A stretch of 36,214 nt of DNA from Erysipelotrichaceae bacterium. Lineage in GTDB: Bacteria; Bacillota_I; Bacilli_A; Erysipelotrichales; Erysipelotrichaceae. The DNA lies in contig JAAXXT010000024.1 in NCBI GenBank assembly GCA_013334325.1, positions 1 to 36,214 on the forward strand. The letters are read 5' to 3'. Under the pieces are notes generated by a model. The model made no database searches. It worked only from the letters and a program-made list of their open reading frames with translations, and was not told where the DNA came from. The position numbers and the translations under genes were made by a program. Shown here piece by piece: positions 8,465 through 15,848 of this stretch; position 1 is the first letter of the stretch; each line of letters begins with the position of its first letter.

Positions 8465-9058
8465 TTAGTTGATGACTTTATAACGAGAATCAACAGGAAC
8501 GAATTCTTTAGGTGAAGCTGTGCTTACTGGATTCCCAAAAGGCATCTGAGCGACTAGTTTCCAAGTCGAAGGAATATCGAATTCTTGTTTGACGGATTCT
8601 TCGATAAGCTCATTGTAGTGCTGTAAGGAGGCACCTAATCCAGCTTCAGTCAATCCAAACCAGACGTTCTGTTGAAGCATACCATTGGATTGTGTAGCCC
8701 AGATTGGGAAGTTGGCCGCATAGAGCGCGAATTTATCTTGCAGACCTTTTACGATCGCATCTTCTTCGAAATACAAGATGGTTCCGTACGCAGCTGCGAA
8801 GCTATTGATCTTATCTTCTGTGCTCTTAAACGAAGCTGCAGGTACGATCAAACGTAGAGCTTCCATCGTCATAGACCATAGTTTCTCATGACCTTTTCCC
8901 AACAATAAGACAGCTCTTTGACCCTGTGAATTAAAGCCAGTAGGGGTATGTAGTAGTGCGTCTTCTAGGATCTTAGTGATCTTAGTGTCACTCACTTTAA
9001 CGTTCTTATCCAAACCATAGATCGATCTTCTTAGTCTTAGTACTTCATTGAATTCCAT
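8465..9058 (-). CDS. Nitroreductase-family protein, Frm2/Hbn1-like
   Basis: A 197-residue FMN-dependent oxidoreductase. RLRRSIYGL at residues 8-16, TPTGFNSQGQRAVLLLGKGH (38-57), STEDKINSFAAAYGTILYFE and the C-terminal GLGASLQHYN are the signature of the Frm2/Hbn1 (fatty-acid-repression homologue) branch rather than of NfsB. Members reduce nitroaromatics or quinones with NAD(P)H and are linked to oxidative or lipid stress. It is a single-gene unit bounded by terminators. Its upstream region carries a 22-bp palindrome (9129-9150) and a leader inverted repeat, so it is probably under its own regulator, which is not encoded next to it. Confidence 0.87.
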   Translation of the reverse strand: MEFNEVLRLRRSIYGLDKNVKVSDTKITKILEDALLHTPTGFNSQGQRAVLLLGKGHEKLWSMTMEALRLIVPAASFKSTEDKINSFAAAYGTILYFEEDAIVKGLQDKFALYAANFPIWATQSNGMLQQNVWFGLTEAGLGASLQHYNELIEESVKQEFDIPSTWKLVAQMPFGNPVSTASPKEFVPVDSRYKVIN

Positions 9059-9084
9059 TTTAAATATCTCGCTTTCTTTATGTT

Positions 9085-9105
9085 AAACAGGAGTGTTTCC
9101 TGTTT
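9085..9105 (-). promoter_or_regulatory. Inverted repeat in the nitroreductase leader
   Basis: AAACAGGA, 5-base spacer, TCCTGTTT, lying 27-47 bases upstream of the nitroreductase start. It has no U run on the minus strand. It could be an operator or a leader hairpin. Confidence 0.45.
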
Positions 9106-9128
9106 GTGAGTTTACTGTACCATATGAA

Positions 9129-9150
9129 CATATAGATAAATATCTATATG
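9129..9150 (-). promoter_or_regulatory. Perfect 22-bp palindrome upstream of the nitroreductase gene
   Basis: CATATAGATA, AA, TATCTATATG. It lies 71-92 bases upstream of the nitroreductase ATG, where promoter elements would be expected. The shape suits a dimeric winged-helix repressor (MarR, HxlR or PadR type); the protein is unknown. Confidence 0.6.
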
Positions 9151-9177
9151 ACCGAGAAATGATTTTTATGATTAAAA

Positions 9178-9195
9178 AAATCCCCGAAGGGATTT
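9178..9195 (-). terminator. Terminator of the SGNH esterase gene
   Basis: AAATCCC/GGGATTT stem with a CGAA loop and an A run on the left (U run on the minus strand). The stem overlaps the stop codon of the esterase gene. Confidence 0.8.
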
Positions 9196-9796
9196 ATAGA
9201 AGTTTTTGTAGGACTTTAGTGACTTCGTTGGCGATAAGTTGATGACCAAGATCACTAGGATGAACTCCATCTGGTAAGAGTTCCTCTTTAGAATAATCTT
9301 TAGTGGCTTGATTCAAGATCTCTTGAAGAGGGATATAGGCATCTGCTTTCTCATGAGCGATACGTTTAACGATCACTTTTAGTCGATCTAATGGAGCGAC
9401 CCAATCAGCTTTGACGACCCCTACTTCAAATAAGAAGGGCTGCATCATGACGATCTTTAATTTTGGATTGATATGTTTCAGTTCATCTAAGATGAGTCTA
9501 TAATCTTTCTCATATTGGGAATCAGAATATTCTTTCCCATAAGAGAGATAATGCCAAACCTCATTGACTCCGATCATAATGACCAAGACATCAGGATGAA
9601 GATCCAAAGCATCTTCTTTCCAACGTTCTTTTAAATCAATGACACGATTTCCACTGATGCCTCTATTGATGATCTCAAGTTGAGGAAGTGCTTTAACTAC
9701 TTTACTTACGTAGCCATCTCCATAGGGAGTAACACTAAATCGATTACAATCGGTAATACTGTCTCCTTGAAATAAGACAATTGTTTTATTGGCCAT
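9194..9796 (-). CDS. SGNH/GDSL-family esterase or acylhydrolase
   Basis: A 200-residue cytoplasmic protein with no signal peptide. All SGNH blocks are visible: FQGDSITD with nucleophile Ser13 (block I), NRGISGNRV (block II Gly), MIGVNEVWH (block III Asn) and DGVHPSDLGH (block V Asp and His). Members remove acetyl or acyl groups from carbohydrates or lipids; the substrate is unknown here. It starts three bases after the stop of the aldo/keto reductase gene, so the two are cotranscribed. Confidence 0.88.
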   Translation of the reverse strand: MANKTIVLFQGDSITDCNRFSVTPYGDGYVSKVVKALPQLEIINRGISGNRVIDLKERWKEDALDLHPDVLVIMIGVNEVWHYLSYGKEYSDSQYEKDYRLILDELKHINPKLKIVMMQPFLFEVGVVKADWVAPLDRLKVIVKRIAHEKADAYIPLQEILNQATKDYSKEELLPDGVHPSDLGHQLIANEVTKVLQKLL

Positions 9797-9799
9797 AGT

Positions 9800-10609
9800 C
9801 TAACGATCCAATTGATCCAACTCAGCCATAACCAAGGCAGGGATCTTAAACTCAAGATCCGCATTTTCGATCATACGAGCCTCATGAGTACTCTTAGGTA
9901 AAGGAATGGTTCCTTTTTGAACACAATACTTGATCGCTAAACGAGCGACACTGACCTCTAGTTTATTTGCGATCGCAACAATCTTTTCGTTTTTGAATAG
10001 TTTACCTGTCGCAAGAGGAGAATAGGCTTCGATTAAGATCTTGTGGGTATCACAGAAACTGACGGTTTCTTTTTGAGTATGTCCTATCCAATAAGAGATC
10101 TGATTTACGAAAGGAACGATCTCACAGGTATCGATGAGGGCCTGTATGTCTTTAGGAGCGAAGTTTGATACCCCTATGGTTTTGATCTTACCTTCTTTAT
10201 AAAGCTTCTCAAAAGCTTTCCAAGAGTCAATATTGCCTTGTGTACAATCTTTCCCGATCTGATCCCATGGCCAAGGCGCATGGATGAGATATAAGTCTAA
10301 GTAATCTACCCCTAGTTTAGTAATGGTCTTCTCAAATTCAACCAAGGCTTCATCATAACCTTTGATTTGAGCTTGAAGTTTACTGGTGATAAAGAGATCT
10401 TTTCTAGGAATCCCTGAATCTTTGATGGCTCTTCCTACGGCTTCTTCATTCCCATAAGCTGCAGCTGTATCGATATGACGATAGCCATTCTTAAGCGCTA
10501 AGCTTACTGCTTCATAGGCTGCTTCATTAGGAATCTGCCAAGTCCCAAAACCTACCACAGGGATATTTATCCCATTACGAGTGGTCTTTACTTCATGGAT
10601 TGTTTTCAT
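9800..10609 (-). CDS. Aldo/keto reductase
   Basis: A 269-residue TIM-barrel oxidoreductase. The catalytic tetrad is intact: Asp47 and Tyr52 in GYRHIDTAAAYGNE, Lys77 in ITSKL, His110 in LYLIHAPWPW. The NADPH-site region IPLPKSTHEARMIEN is near the C terminus and IGVSNF is also present. It resembles the 2,5-diketo-gluconate reductase/YtbE group, which reduces varied aldehydes and ketones. It lies 39 bases downstream of the DUF47 gene without a clear terminator between, so it may be the third gene of the pit operon, followed by the SGNH gene. Confidence 0.9.
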   Translation of the reverse strand: MKTIHEVKTTRNGINIPVVGFGTWQIPNEAAYEAVSLALKNGYRHIDTAAAYGNEEAVGRAIKDSGIPRKDLFITSKLQAQIKGYDEALVEFEKTITKLGVDYLDLYLIHAPWPWDQIGKDCTQGNIDSWKAFEKLYKEGKIKTIGVSNFAPKDIQALIDTCEIVPFVNQISYWIGHTQKETVSFCDTHKILIEAYSPLATGKLFKNEKIVAIANKLEVSVARLAIKYCVQKGTIPLPKSTHEARMIENADLEFKIPALVMAELDQLDR

Positions 10610-10648
10610 AGGGTCCTCTTTCTAAAGGTAAACTAAAACAATATAAGT

Positions 10649-11308
10649 TTATAGTTTAGCGATAAGAAGTCTTTCTACAGAATTCGCAACATCTTCTAAA
10701 CGATCACAAGTATCTTCCATTCTAGAATAAATGGCTTTCTTTTGAACGATACGTTTAGCGTCGGTCTCATTGATGAAAAGATTTCTCATACTATCAATAT
10801 AGACTCGATCCGCATCTTCTTCCAGTGTATTGATTTCTTTTATGACCGCATACATCTTAACTGTATCCATTTTTTTGAATCGTCTAAGATGAGTCATCAG
10901 TTCTAAAGCCAATTCTGCTTGTAGGACCATGATGTCGATGAACTTATTGTAGAAGATATCTGGTTCTTTGATGTTGAGCATATAGATATGAGCAGAGACA
11001 TAGTCGATATGATCAGTAACGTTCTCGATTGATTTTAAGATATCGATAAGATCAGATTGATCGATAGGAGTAATGAAAGCATCTTCGATGATCTGAAGAG
11101 ATCTATGGACATGATGATCTCCTTCGTGTTCGATCTCTTTGATCTTGAGTTGTTCTTCACGACTGATGATGCCATCTTTGAAGCCTTCTTTTAAGGCAAT
11201 GGCGGCTCTTAGTGTAATCTCAGCGCCTTGTGTAATCATTTCAAAATAATCGACATCAGATGGGATAATAATACCTTTGATCTTTGATAAGAGCGTTTTC
11301 TTTGTCAT
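10649..11308 (-). CDS. DUF47 (PhoU-like) accessory protein of the Pit phosphate transporter
   Basis: A 219-residue all-helical protein beginning MTKKTLLSKIKG. I chose the ATG at 11308 because AGGAGG lies 5-6 bases upstream; the open frame extends back into pitA but that part is a shadow. The helices EIEHEGDHHVHRSL and TLEEDADRVYIDSM carry the E-x3-D metal-binding pattern of PhoU-like proteins. DUF47 proteins are paired with PiT permeases and modulate phosphate uptake. The gene starts eight bases after the pitA stop, confirming the pairing. Confidence 0.9.
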   Translation of the reverse strand: MTKKTLLSKIKGIIIPSDVDYFEMITQGAEITLRAAIALKEGFKDGIISREEQLKIKEIEHEGDHHVHRSLQIIEDAFITPIDQSDLIDILKSIENVTDHIDYVSAHIYMLNIKEPDIFYNKFIDIMVLQAELALELMTHLRRFKKMDTVKMYAVIKEINTLEEDADRVYIDSMRNLFINETDAKRIVQKKAIYSRMEDTCDRLEDVANSVERLLIAKL

Positions 11309-11316
11309 AGTGCCTC

Positions 11317-12321
11317 CTATAGCAATATTGAGCGAATGATGATCGCGAACACATAACCCAAAAACATACACGCAGGGAAGGTTAAGATCCATGCGGCAAT
11401 CATTTCCTTAGCGATGCCCCAATCGACTTTAGAGACACCTCGTGATGCACCTGCACCCATCATCGCTGTGGCTTTAGAATTGGTGGTACTTAGTGGAATA
11501 CCCCAAGAAGTCGCCAAGAGTAAGCTTACAGAAGCAATGAGTTCAGCGGTAAAGCCTTGATACTTTTCTAGATTGACCATATCCATTCCCATCGTCTTGA
11601 TGATACGGTAACCTCCAATAGAAGTCCCTATCGCCATGATCCCAGAAGCAGCAACCATGATCCATAAAGGAATGACCATTGCCCCAGTTTGAACAGGTAA
11701 AGCTTTACCTACGATCAGCGCTAAAACCATAACGCCCATAAACTTTTGACCATCTTGAGCTCCATGAGCGAAAGCCATCAACATCGCCGAGACCAATTGT
11801 CCTCGTGCGAAGAATTTATTGGCTTTTCTTCGATTGACGTTTCTAAACATATAGCCAACCAGTTTGGTTCCAAAATAACCCGCAACCAAACCAACTAGAA
11901 CTGAAATAAATAAACCACCGAATACTTTATAAACAGAAGTCATATTAAGCGCCGCAAGACCATTTAAAGACATACCAGCACCCATTAAGCCAGCCACCAA
12001 AGCATGGCTCTCACTGGTTGGTATCCCAAATCTCCACGCCCCAACGGCCCATAAGACAATGGCCAATTGAGCAGCCGCAAGAGTAACCAATCCTTCTGTA
12101 CCAGAAGAGATCGAGATGATCGTAGATGTCGTCATCGCAACAGCAGATCCCATCAAGAAAACCCCTAAGAAATTGAAGAAAGCACCCATCATGATGGCAG
12201 CTTTAGGAGACATGACACGGGTAGATACGACTGTTGCGATCGCATTAGGTGCATCTGTCCATCCATTGACGAAGATTGAGCAACCAATCAGAAACAAGGT
12301 AAAGATTAGGATTACATTCAT
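11317..12321 (-). CDS. pitA: Inorganic phosphate transporter, PiT family
   Basis: A 334-residue polytopic membrane protein. The inverted repeat of the PHO4 family is visible: NGWTDAPNAIATVVSTRVMS near residue 20 in the first half with FGIPTSESHALVAGLMGAG, and GIPLSTTNSKATAMMGAGAS in the second half. It imports phosphate (or metal phosphate) by cation symport. AAGGAGA lies upstream of the ATG. It is first in an operon with its DUF47 partner and possibly the aldo/keto reductase and SGNH genes. No Pho-type box was recognised. Confidence 0.93.
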   Translation of the reverse strand: MNVILIFTLFLIGCSIFVNGWTDAPNAIATVVSTRVMSPKAAIMMGAFFNFLGVFLMGSAVAMTTSTIISISSGTEGLVTLAAAQLAIVLWAVGAWRFGIPTSESHALVAGLMGAGMSLNGLAALNMTSVYKVFGGLFISVLVGLVAGYFGTKLVGYMFRNVNRRKANKFFARGQLVSAMLMAFAHGAQDGQKFMGVMVLALIVGKALPVQTGAMVIPLWIMVAASGIMAIGTSIGGYRIIKTMGMDMVNLEKYQGFTAELIASVSLLLATSWGIPLSTTNSKATAMMGAGASRGVSKVDWGIAKEMIAAWILTFPACMFLGYVFAIIIRSILL

Positions 12322-12392
12322 AGGGATAATTCTCCTTGTTGAATCAGGTAAATGACACTTTATTCACTTCTCTTTTAATGTTTTACATCGAA

Positions 12393-12421
12393 ATTTTACG
12401 ATATGAAGTCTAATAAATCAA
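12393..12421 (-). promoter_or_regulatory. Promoter of the pitA operon
   Basis: On the minus strand, TTGATT (12421-12416), a 17-base spacer, and TAAAAT (12398-12393), about 70 bases upstream of the pitA start. The rest of the 164-base gap between kbl and pitA shows only a weak long-range GCAC/GTGC pairing and no convincing terminator for kbl. Confidence 0.6.
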
Positions 12422-12485
12422 GGACTAAAAAGCACTCTTTCTTAAAAGATATAAAACCACTTATTTAATACTGGGTGCTTATCAA

Positions 12486-13676
12486 TTATACCTTAGATTG
12501 ACCTAGTTCTTCACGTACTTTTATAAACATTTCGACTGCTTTTTGAAGTTGAGTTTGAGTATGAGCAGCACTGACCATGACCCTTAAGCGAGCTTTACCT
12601 TTAGGGACAGTAGGGAAGATGATCGGTGAGATATAGACGCCTAGTTCATAAAGTCGTTTAGAGTATTTAACCGTTAAGGCTTCATCGAAAATCATGACTG
12701 GGGTAATTGGTGATTCACTATGTCCGATATCAAATCCAGCTTGACTCATTTTCGATTTAAAATAAGCACTGTTGTCCCATAAGGACTTCGTATAGGCATC
12801 GCTTTCACTCATCATCTTGACCCCTTCGATGAGGGCTCCTACGACTGCAGGAGGTAAACTCGTTGAGAATAGAAGAGGACGAGCTCTTAAAGTAAGCCAT
12901 TCTTTCATAACTTTTTTACCTGCCACATAACCACCCATGGCTCCGAAAGCTTTGGATAAAGTACCTATCGTAAAATCGATTCTCCCATGAAGATGGAAAT
13001 GATCAACAGTTCCTCTTCCGTTTTCACCTAAGACTCCTGATCCATGGGCATCATCGACATAGGTCAAACAGGCATATTTCTCTGCGAGATCAACGATCTG
13101 AGGCAGTAAGGCAAGATCTCCATCCATAGAAAAGACCCCATCCGTAATGATGAGGACATTGGTGTAGTGTGTTCGTTTTTCTTTTAAAATACGCTCTAGA
13201 TCATTCATATCACTATGTTTATAGACCGCTTTATCCGCTTTAGATAATTTGACCCCATCAATGATGGAGGCATGATTCAGTTCATCTGAAAGGATAAGAT
13301 CGCCTAGATCCGTAATGGCTTGGATGACCCCTGCGTTACAGTTGAATCCAGATTGAAAGACTAAGGCAGCTTCTTCTTTCTTAAATACGGCTAAATCAGC
13401 TTCGAGTTGTTCATGAAGCGACATATTGCCTAGAATCGTTTTTACGGAACCAGACCCTATCCCAAATGTTTCTATGGCTTTAATAGAAGCTTCTTTTAAA
13501 CGAGGATGATTTGCGAATCCTAGATAGTTATTAGAAGTTAGATTGATGACTTCTTTCCCATTGATGATGACCATAGCTTCATTGGGAGATTCTAAAATAG
13601 GCAAGACTCTAAAGGTACCTTCTGCCTTAAGTTGATCGACTTTGGCTTTTAAGAAATCGAGGTCATGGATACTCAT
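12486..13676 (-). CDS. kbl: Glycine C-acetyltransferase (2-amino-3-ketobutyrate CoA ligase)
   Basis: A 396-residue PLP enzyme of the alpha-oxoamine synthase family. Visible are [11 protein letters not shown] (48-58), [12 protein letters not shown] (130-141), the PLP-pairing [11 protein letters not shown] (207-217) and the Schiff-base lysine Lys242 in [12 protein letters not shown]. With Tdh it turns threonine into glycine and acetyl-CoA through 2-amino-3-oxobutyrate. The four-base overlap with tdh (ATGA) identifies the substrate within a family that also contains BioF; without that context the two are hard to separate. No strong ribosome site is present, which fits translational coupling to tdh. 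Confidence 0.9.
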   Translation of the reverse strand: MSIHDLDFLKAKVDQLKAEGTFRVLPILESPNEAMVIINGKEVINLTSNNYLGFANHPRLKEASIKAIETFGIGSGSVKTILGNMSLHEQLEADLAVFKKEEAALVFQSGFNCNAGVIQAITDLGDLILSDELNHASIIDGVKLSKADKAVYKHSDMNDLERILKEKRTHYTNVLIITDGVFSMDGDLALLPQIVDLAEKYACLTYVDDAHGSGVLGENGRGTVDHFHLHGRIDFTIGTLSKAFGAMGGYVAGKKVMKEWLTLRARPLLFSTSLPPAVVGALIEGVKMMSESDAYTKSLWDNSAYFKSKMSQAGFDIGHSESPITPVMIFDEALTVKYSKRLYELGVYISPIIFPTVPKGKARLRVMVSAAHTQTQLQKAVEMFIKVREELGQSKV

Positions 13677-14731
13677 TTGTGATCACCAATGGAAACTCTT
13701 AGAACGATCTTTCCGCAGTTACCAGAATGCATAAGCTCAAAAGCGTGCTCATAATCATCGAAAGGTAAGATATGGGTAACGATCTTATCGAGATCTAATA
13801 GTCCCGCATCGATCAGTTCTTTGCCTTGTTGCCAGGTAGTCATGATTCTACGTCCTGTGATCCCGTGGATGGTGATGCCTTTAAAGACGATCTCATTGGC
13901 CACATCTATGGTCATCGGATGATCAGGTAGACCTAAGATGGATAAACGACCACCTTTTTTAAGAAAACTAAAAGCTTGATGAAGGGCAGTAGGCGCTCCA
14001 CTCATTTCGCATACCACATCAACCCCATAACCATTTGTCGCTTCTAGTATGATCTTGGTGACGTCATCATTAAGAGAGTTGAGTGCCATATGGGCACCTA
14101 ATTCTTTAGAGAGATTTAAACGATAGCTATTGATGTCTACAGCGATGATCAATCGTGCGCCTAAAGCTTTGGCCACATTGACAGCCATTAGTCCAATAGG
14201 ACCTACGCCTACGATCGCGATCGTTTTACCTTTGACTTCTCCTGAAGTCACAGTATGGATCGCATTACCTAATGGTTCTTGAACACATAGATAAGCAGGA
14301 TCTATTTTTGGATTATTGATCCAGGCATTTTTCGCTGGGATCGCGATGTATTCTGCGAAAGCCCCATCACGATCCACACCTAAGATCTCTGTATTTTGAC
14401 AGATATGACCTTGACCACTTAAACAAAATTCACAGGTACCACAGATGATGTGGGTCTCAGCTGAAACGATGTCTCCTAGTTTAACACTGGTGACCTTACT
14501 ACCTATTTCTATGACCTCTCCAGCCAATTCATGGCCCATGACTTGAGGGATCTTAATTCTAGATTTGGCCCAATCGTTGTAGTCATAAATATGGACGTCG
14601 GTTCCACATACAGAAGCCGTTAAGACCTTGATGAGGATCTCATCGTCTTGGATGGTTGGGATGGGTTTAGAGATGATGCCGGCCCCACGCTGTGGACTCA
14701 GTTTACTAATCGTTTTCATGGTGTTTTTCAT
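13673..14731 (-). CDS. tdh: L-threonine 3-dehydrogenase
   Basis: A 352-residue zinc medium-chain dehydrogenase. I place the start at 14731 ([10 protein letters not shown]): it has an AAAGAGG ribosome site six bases upstream and gives the normal family length. The longer open frame to 14857 would run through the promoter and the repeat at 14825-14858. Catalytic zinc ligands Cys42, His67 and Glu68 ([19 protein letters not shown]) and structural zinc cysteines 97, 100, 103 and 111 are present. The NAD-binding motif [19 protein letters not shown] is present. It oxidises threonine to 2-amino-3-oxobutyrate and is first in the tdh-kbl operon. Confidence 0.9.
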   Translation of the reverse strand: MKNTMKTISKLSPQRGAGIISKPIPTIQDDEILIKVLTASVCGTDVHIYDYNDWAKSRIKIPQVMGHELAGEVIEIGSKVTSVKLGDIVSAETHIICGTCEFCLSGQGHICQNTEILGVDRDGAFAEYIAIPAKNAWINNPKIDPAYLCVQEPLGNAIHTVTSGEVKGKTIAIVGVGPIGLMAVNVAKALGARLIIAVDINSYRLNLSKELGAHMALNSLNDDVTKIILEATNGYGVDVVCEMSGAPTALHQAFSFLKKGGRLSILGLPDHPMTIDVANEIVFKGITIHGITGRRIMTTWQQGKELIDAGLLDLDKIVTHILPFDDYEHAFELMHSGNCGKIVLRVSIGDHK

Positions 14732-14750
14732 AGGGGACCTCTTTGAGTTA

Positions 14751-14759
14751 ATTGTATCA
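14751..14759 (-). promoter_or_regulatory. Extended -10 promoter of tdh-kbl
   Basis: TGATACAAT on the minus strand (TG-n-TACAAT), with no good -35. Transcription would start near 14744, giving a leader of only about 13 bases that begins at the ribosome site. Confidence 0.55.
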
Positions 14760-14824
14760 TAGGGACCCACTACTATGACCCCTTCTGTGTGTGCGAAAAG
14801 TGAAAAAAGAGGCATATATAAGAC

Positions 14825-14858
14825 ATTGTGTTCACCATTGTGGACACTTGAACACAAT
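14825..14858. promoter_or_regulatory. 34-bp operator-like element with three GTGTTCA-type half-sites
   Basis: Outer arms ATTGTGTTCA (14825-14834) and TGAACACAAT (14849-14858) are perfect inverted repeats. Between them TGGACAC (14841-14847) is a third, one-mismatch copy of the half-site GTGTTCA on the minus strand. The element sits in the 197-base divergent region between tdh and the LURP-one-like gene and could control either. Confidence 0.6.
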
Positions 14859-14905
14859 ATTTAAACAGATAAGGTGTTTGCTTTATCGACTTAAGATTTA
14901 TGGTC

Positions 14906-14911
14906 TATAAT
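14906..14911 (+). promoter_or_regulatory. -10 box of the LURP-one-like gene
   Basis: Consensus TATAAT with a weak TTTATC 18 bases upstream. The AAAGGAG ribosome site follows before the ATG at 14929. Confidence 0.55.
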
Positions 14912-14928
14912 AAAAGAAAGGAGAATTT

Positions 14929-15441
14929 ATGAAACTCTATATTAAACAACAAGTATTCTCATGGAAAGATAAGTTTACGATTAAAGATGAGGCAGATCTC
15001 GATAAGTACACTGTCGAAGGAGAATTCTTTTCGTTCGGAAAGAAGCTTCACATCTATGATGCGAGTGGGGTAGAAGTAGCTTTTATCCATCAAAAAGTCA
15101 TGAGCTTGATGCCTCGGTATTTCGTTTATCAAAATGAACAAGAAGTCGCAGAGATCGTAAAGAAATTTACTTTCTTAAAACAAGCTTACGCAGTCAATGG
15201 GCCTAATTGGAAAGTAGAAGGCAACTTCAACGCGCATATGTATCGTGTCTTTGATCAAGACAATCCTGTCATCAATATTGAAAAGGCTTGGTTTAGTTGG
15301 GGAGATTCTTATGTCTTAGACATCGATCCTGCGGTCAATGAAGTTTTAGCCTTGGCAGTTGTTTTGGCAATCGATGCGGCCAATGAACAAGCCAATTCTA
15401 ACAATAGTACCAATCATAATGGTATCAACATCAAGTTCTAA
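14929..15441 (+). CDS. LURP-one-related (YxjI-type, tubby-like fold) protein
   Basis: A 170-residue soluble protein. It starts MKLYIKQQVFSWKDKFTIKD and repeats the family pattern of short beta-strands: YTVEGEFFSFGKKLHIYD, VAFIHQKVMSLMPRYFVY, WKVEGNFNAHMYRVFD, VINIEKAWFSWGDSYVLDI. It ends with a helix (VLALAVVLAIDAANEQANSN) and an Asn-rich tail. This is the usual layout of LURP-one/YxjI proteins, whose fold resembles the phospholipid scramblase and tubby domains; their bacterial role is unknown. It is followed 36 bases later by an orphan PTS IIB gene with no terminator between, so the two are likely cotranscribed. Confidence 0.8.
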   Translation: MKLYIKQQVFSWKDKFTIKDEADLDKYTVEGEFFSFGKKLHIYDASGVEVAFIHQKVMSLMPRYFVYQNEQEVAEIVKKFTFLKQAYAVNGPNWKVEGNFNAHMYRVFDQDNPVINIEKAWFSWGDSYVLDIDPAVNEVLALAVVLAIDAANEQANSNNSTNHNGINIKF

Positions 15442-15477
15442 ATCTATTTAATAAGTTCATTAAAAAAGGAGTCGATT

Positions 15478-15774
15478 ATGAAAGTGCTTTTGATTTGTGC
15501 ATCAGGTTTATCGACCAGTATCTTAGTCAACAATATGAGACAATACGCACCTAGAGAAGACAGGATCATGGCTTGTTCAGTAAGTGAACTTTCTACTTAT
15601 CTCAATGATGCCGATGTGATCTTGGTTGGACCTCAGTTGCGCCATCAAATTAAAGACATCGAAGATAAAGCTTACTTAACGAGCAAAATCGTAGCTTTGA
15701 TGGATCCTAAAATCTATAGTCGAATCGATGGGGAAGGTATGCTAGAACAAGCGAGATCCTTATTTGTAAAATAA
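15478..15774 (+). CDS. PTS lactose/cellobiose-type EIIB, orphan
   Basis: A 98-residue single-domain protein. LLICASGLSTSILVNNM has the phosphocysteine Cys7 in the CxxGxSTS loop, and DVILVGPQLRHQIKDIE matches the family's VLLGPQ segment. It would carry phosphate from IIA to a sugar at a IIC permease, but no IIC or IIA gene is nearby. It may serve a permease elsewhere or have a regulatory phosphate-relay role. AAAAAGGAG precedes the ATG. Confidence 0.85.
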   Translation: MKVLLICASGLSTSILVNNMRQYAPREDRIMACSVSELSTYLNDADVILVGPQLRHQIKDIEDKAYLTSKIVALMDPKIYSRIDGEGMLEQARSLFVK

Positions 15775-15780
15775 TCATAG

Positions 15781-15803
15781 AAGGTGCTTAAGCACCTTTT
15801 TTA
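15781..15803 (+). terminator. Terminator after the orphan IIB gene
   Basis: AAGGTGC, TTAA loop, GCACCTT, followed by a T run. Confidence 0.9.
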
Positions 15804-15831
15804 TTTCTCATCTATACCTTAGCCTTTTCAA

Positions 15832-15840
15832 TGATAAAAT
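15832..15840 (+). promoter_or_regulatory. Extended -10 of the GH30 gene, probably leaderless
   Basis: TGATAAAAT (TG-n-TAAAAT), nine bases before the ATG at 15849. No ribosome site and no clear -35. An upstream in-frame ATG at 15831 lies inside this box and is therefore rejected. Confidence 0.55.
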
Positions 15841-15848
15841 ATAACTAC

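Noticed and set aside
10624-10657. TAAACTA...TAGTTTA repeat between DUF47 and aldo/keto reductase genes as a terminator
   Set aside because: AT-only arms with a 16-base loop and no U run. Read-through seems as likely.
11291-11300. GAGCGTTTTC, resembling half of the LacI-type operator
   Set aside because: It lies in the coding start of the DUF47 gene, is not palindromic and has no promoter nearby.
11309-11392. N-terminal extension of the DUF47 protein
   Set aside because: It is encoded inside pitA in another frame. The MTKKT start has a good AGGAGG site and normal family length.
12430-12480. Long-range GCAC/GTGC pairing as a terminator for tdh-kbl
   Set aside because: About 40 bases of loop and short arms; not convincing as a terminator.
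14732-14857. N-terminal 42-residue extension of Tdh
   Set aside because: It runs through the extended -10 and the 34-bp repeat, lacks a ribosome site and exceeds the family length. The ATG at 14731 has AAAGAGG.
15831-15848. Upstream ATG of the GH30 gene
   Set aside because: It lies within the -10 box and would spoil the lipoprotein signal that begins at 15849.
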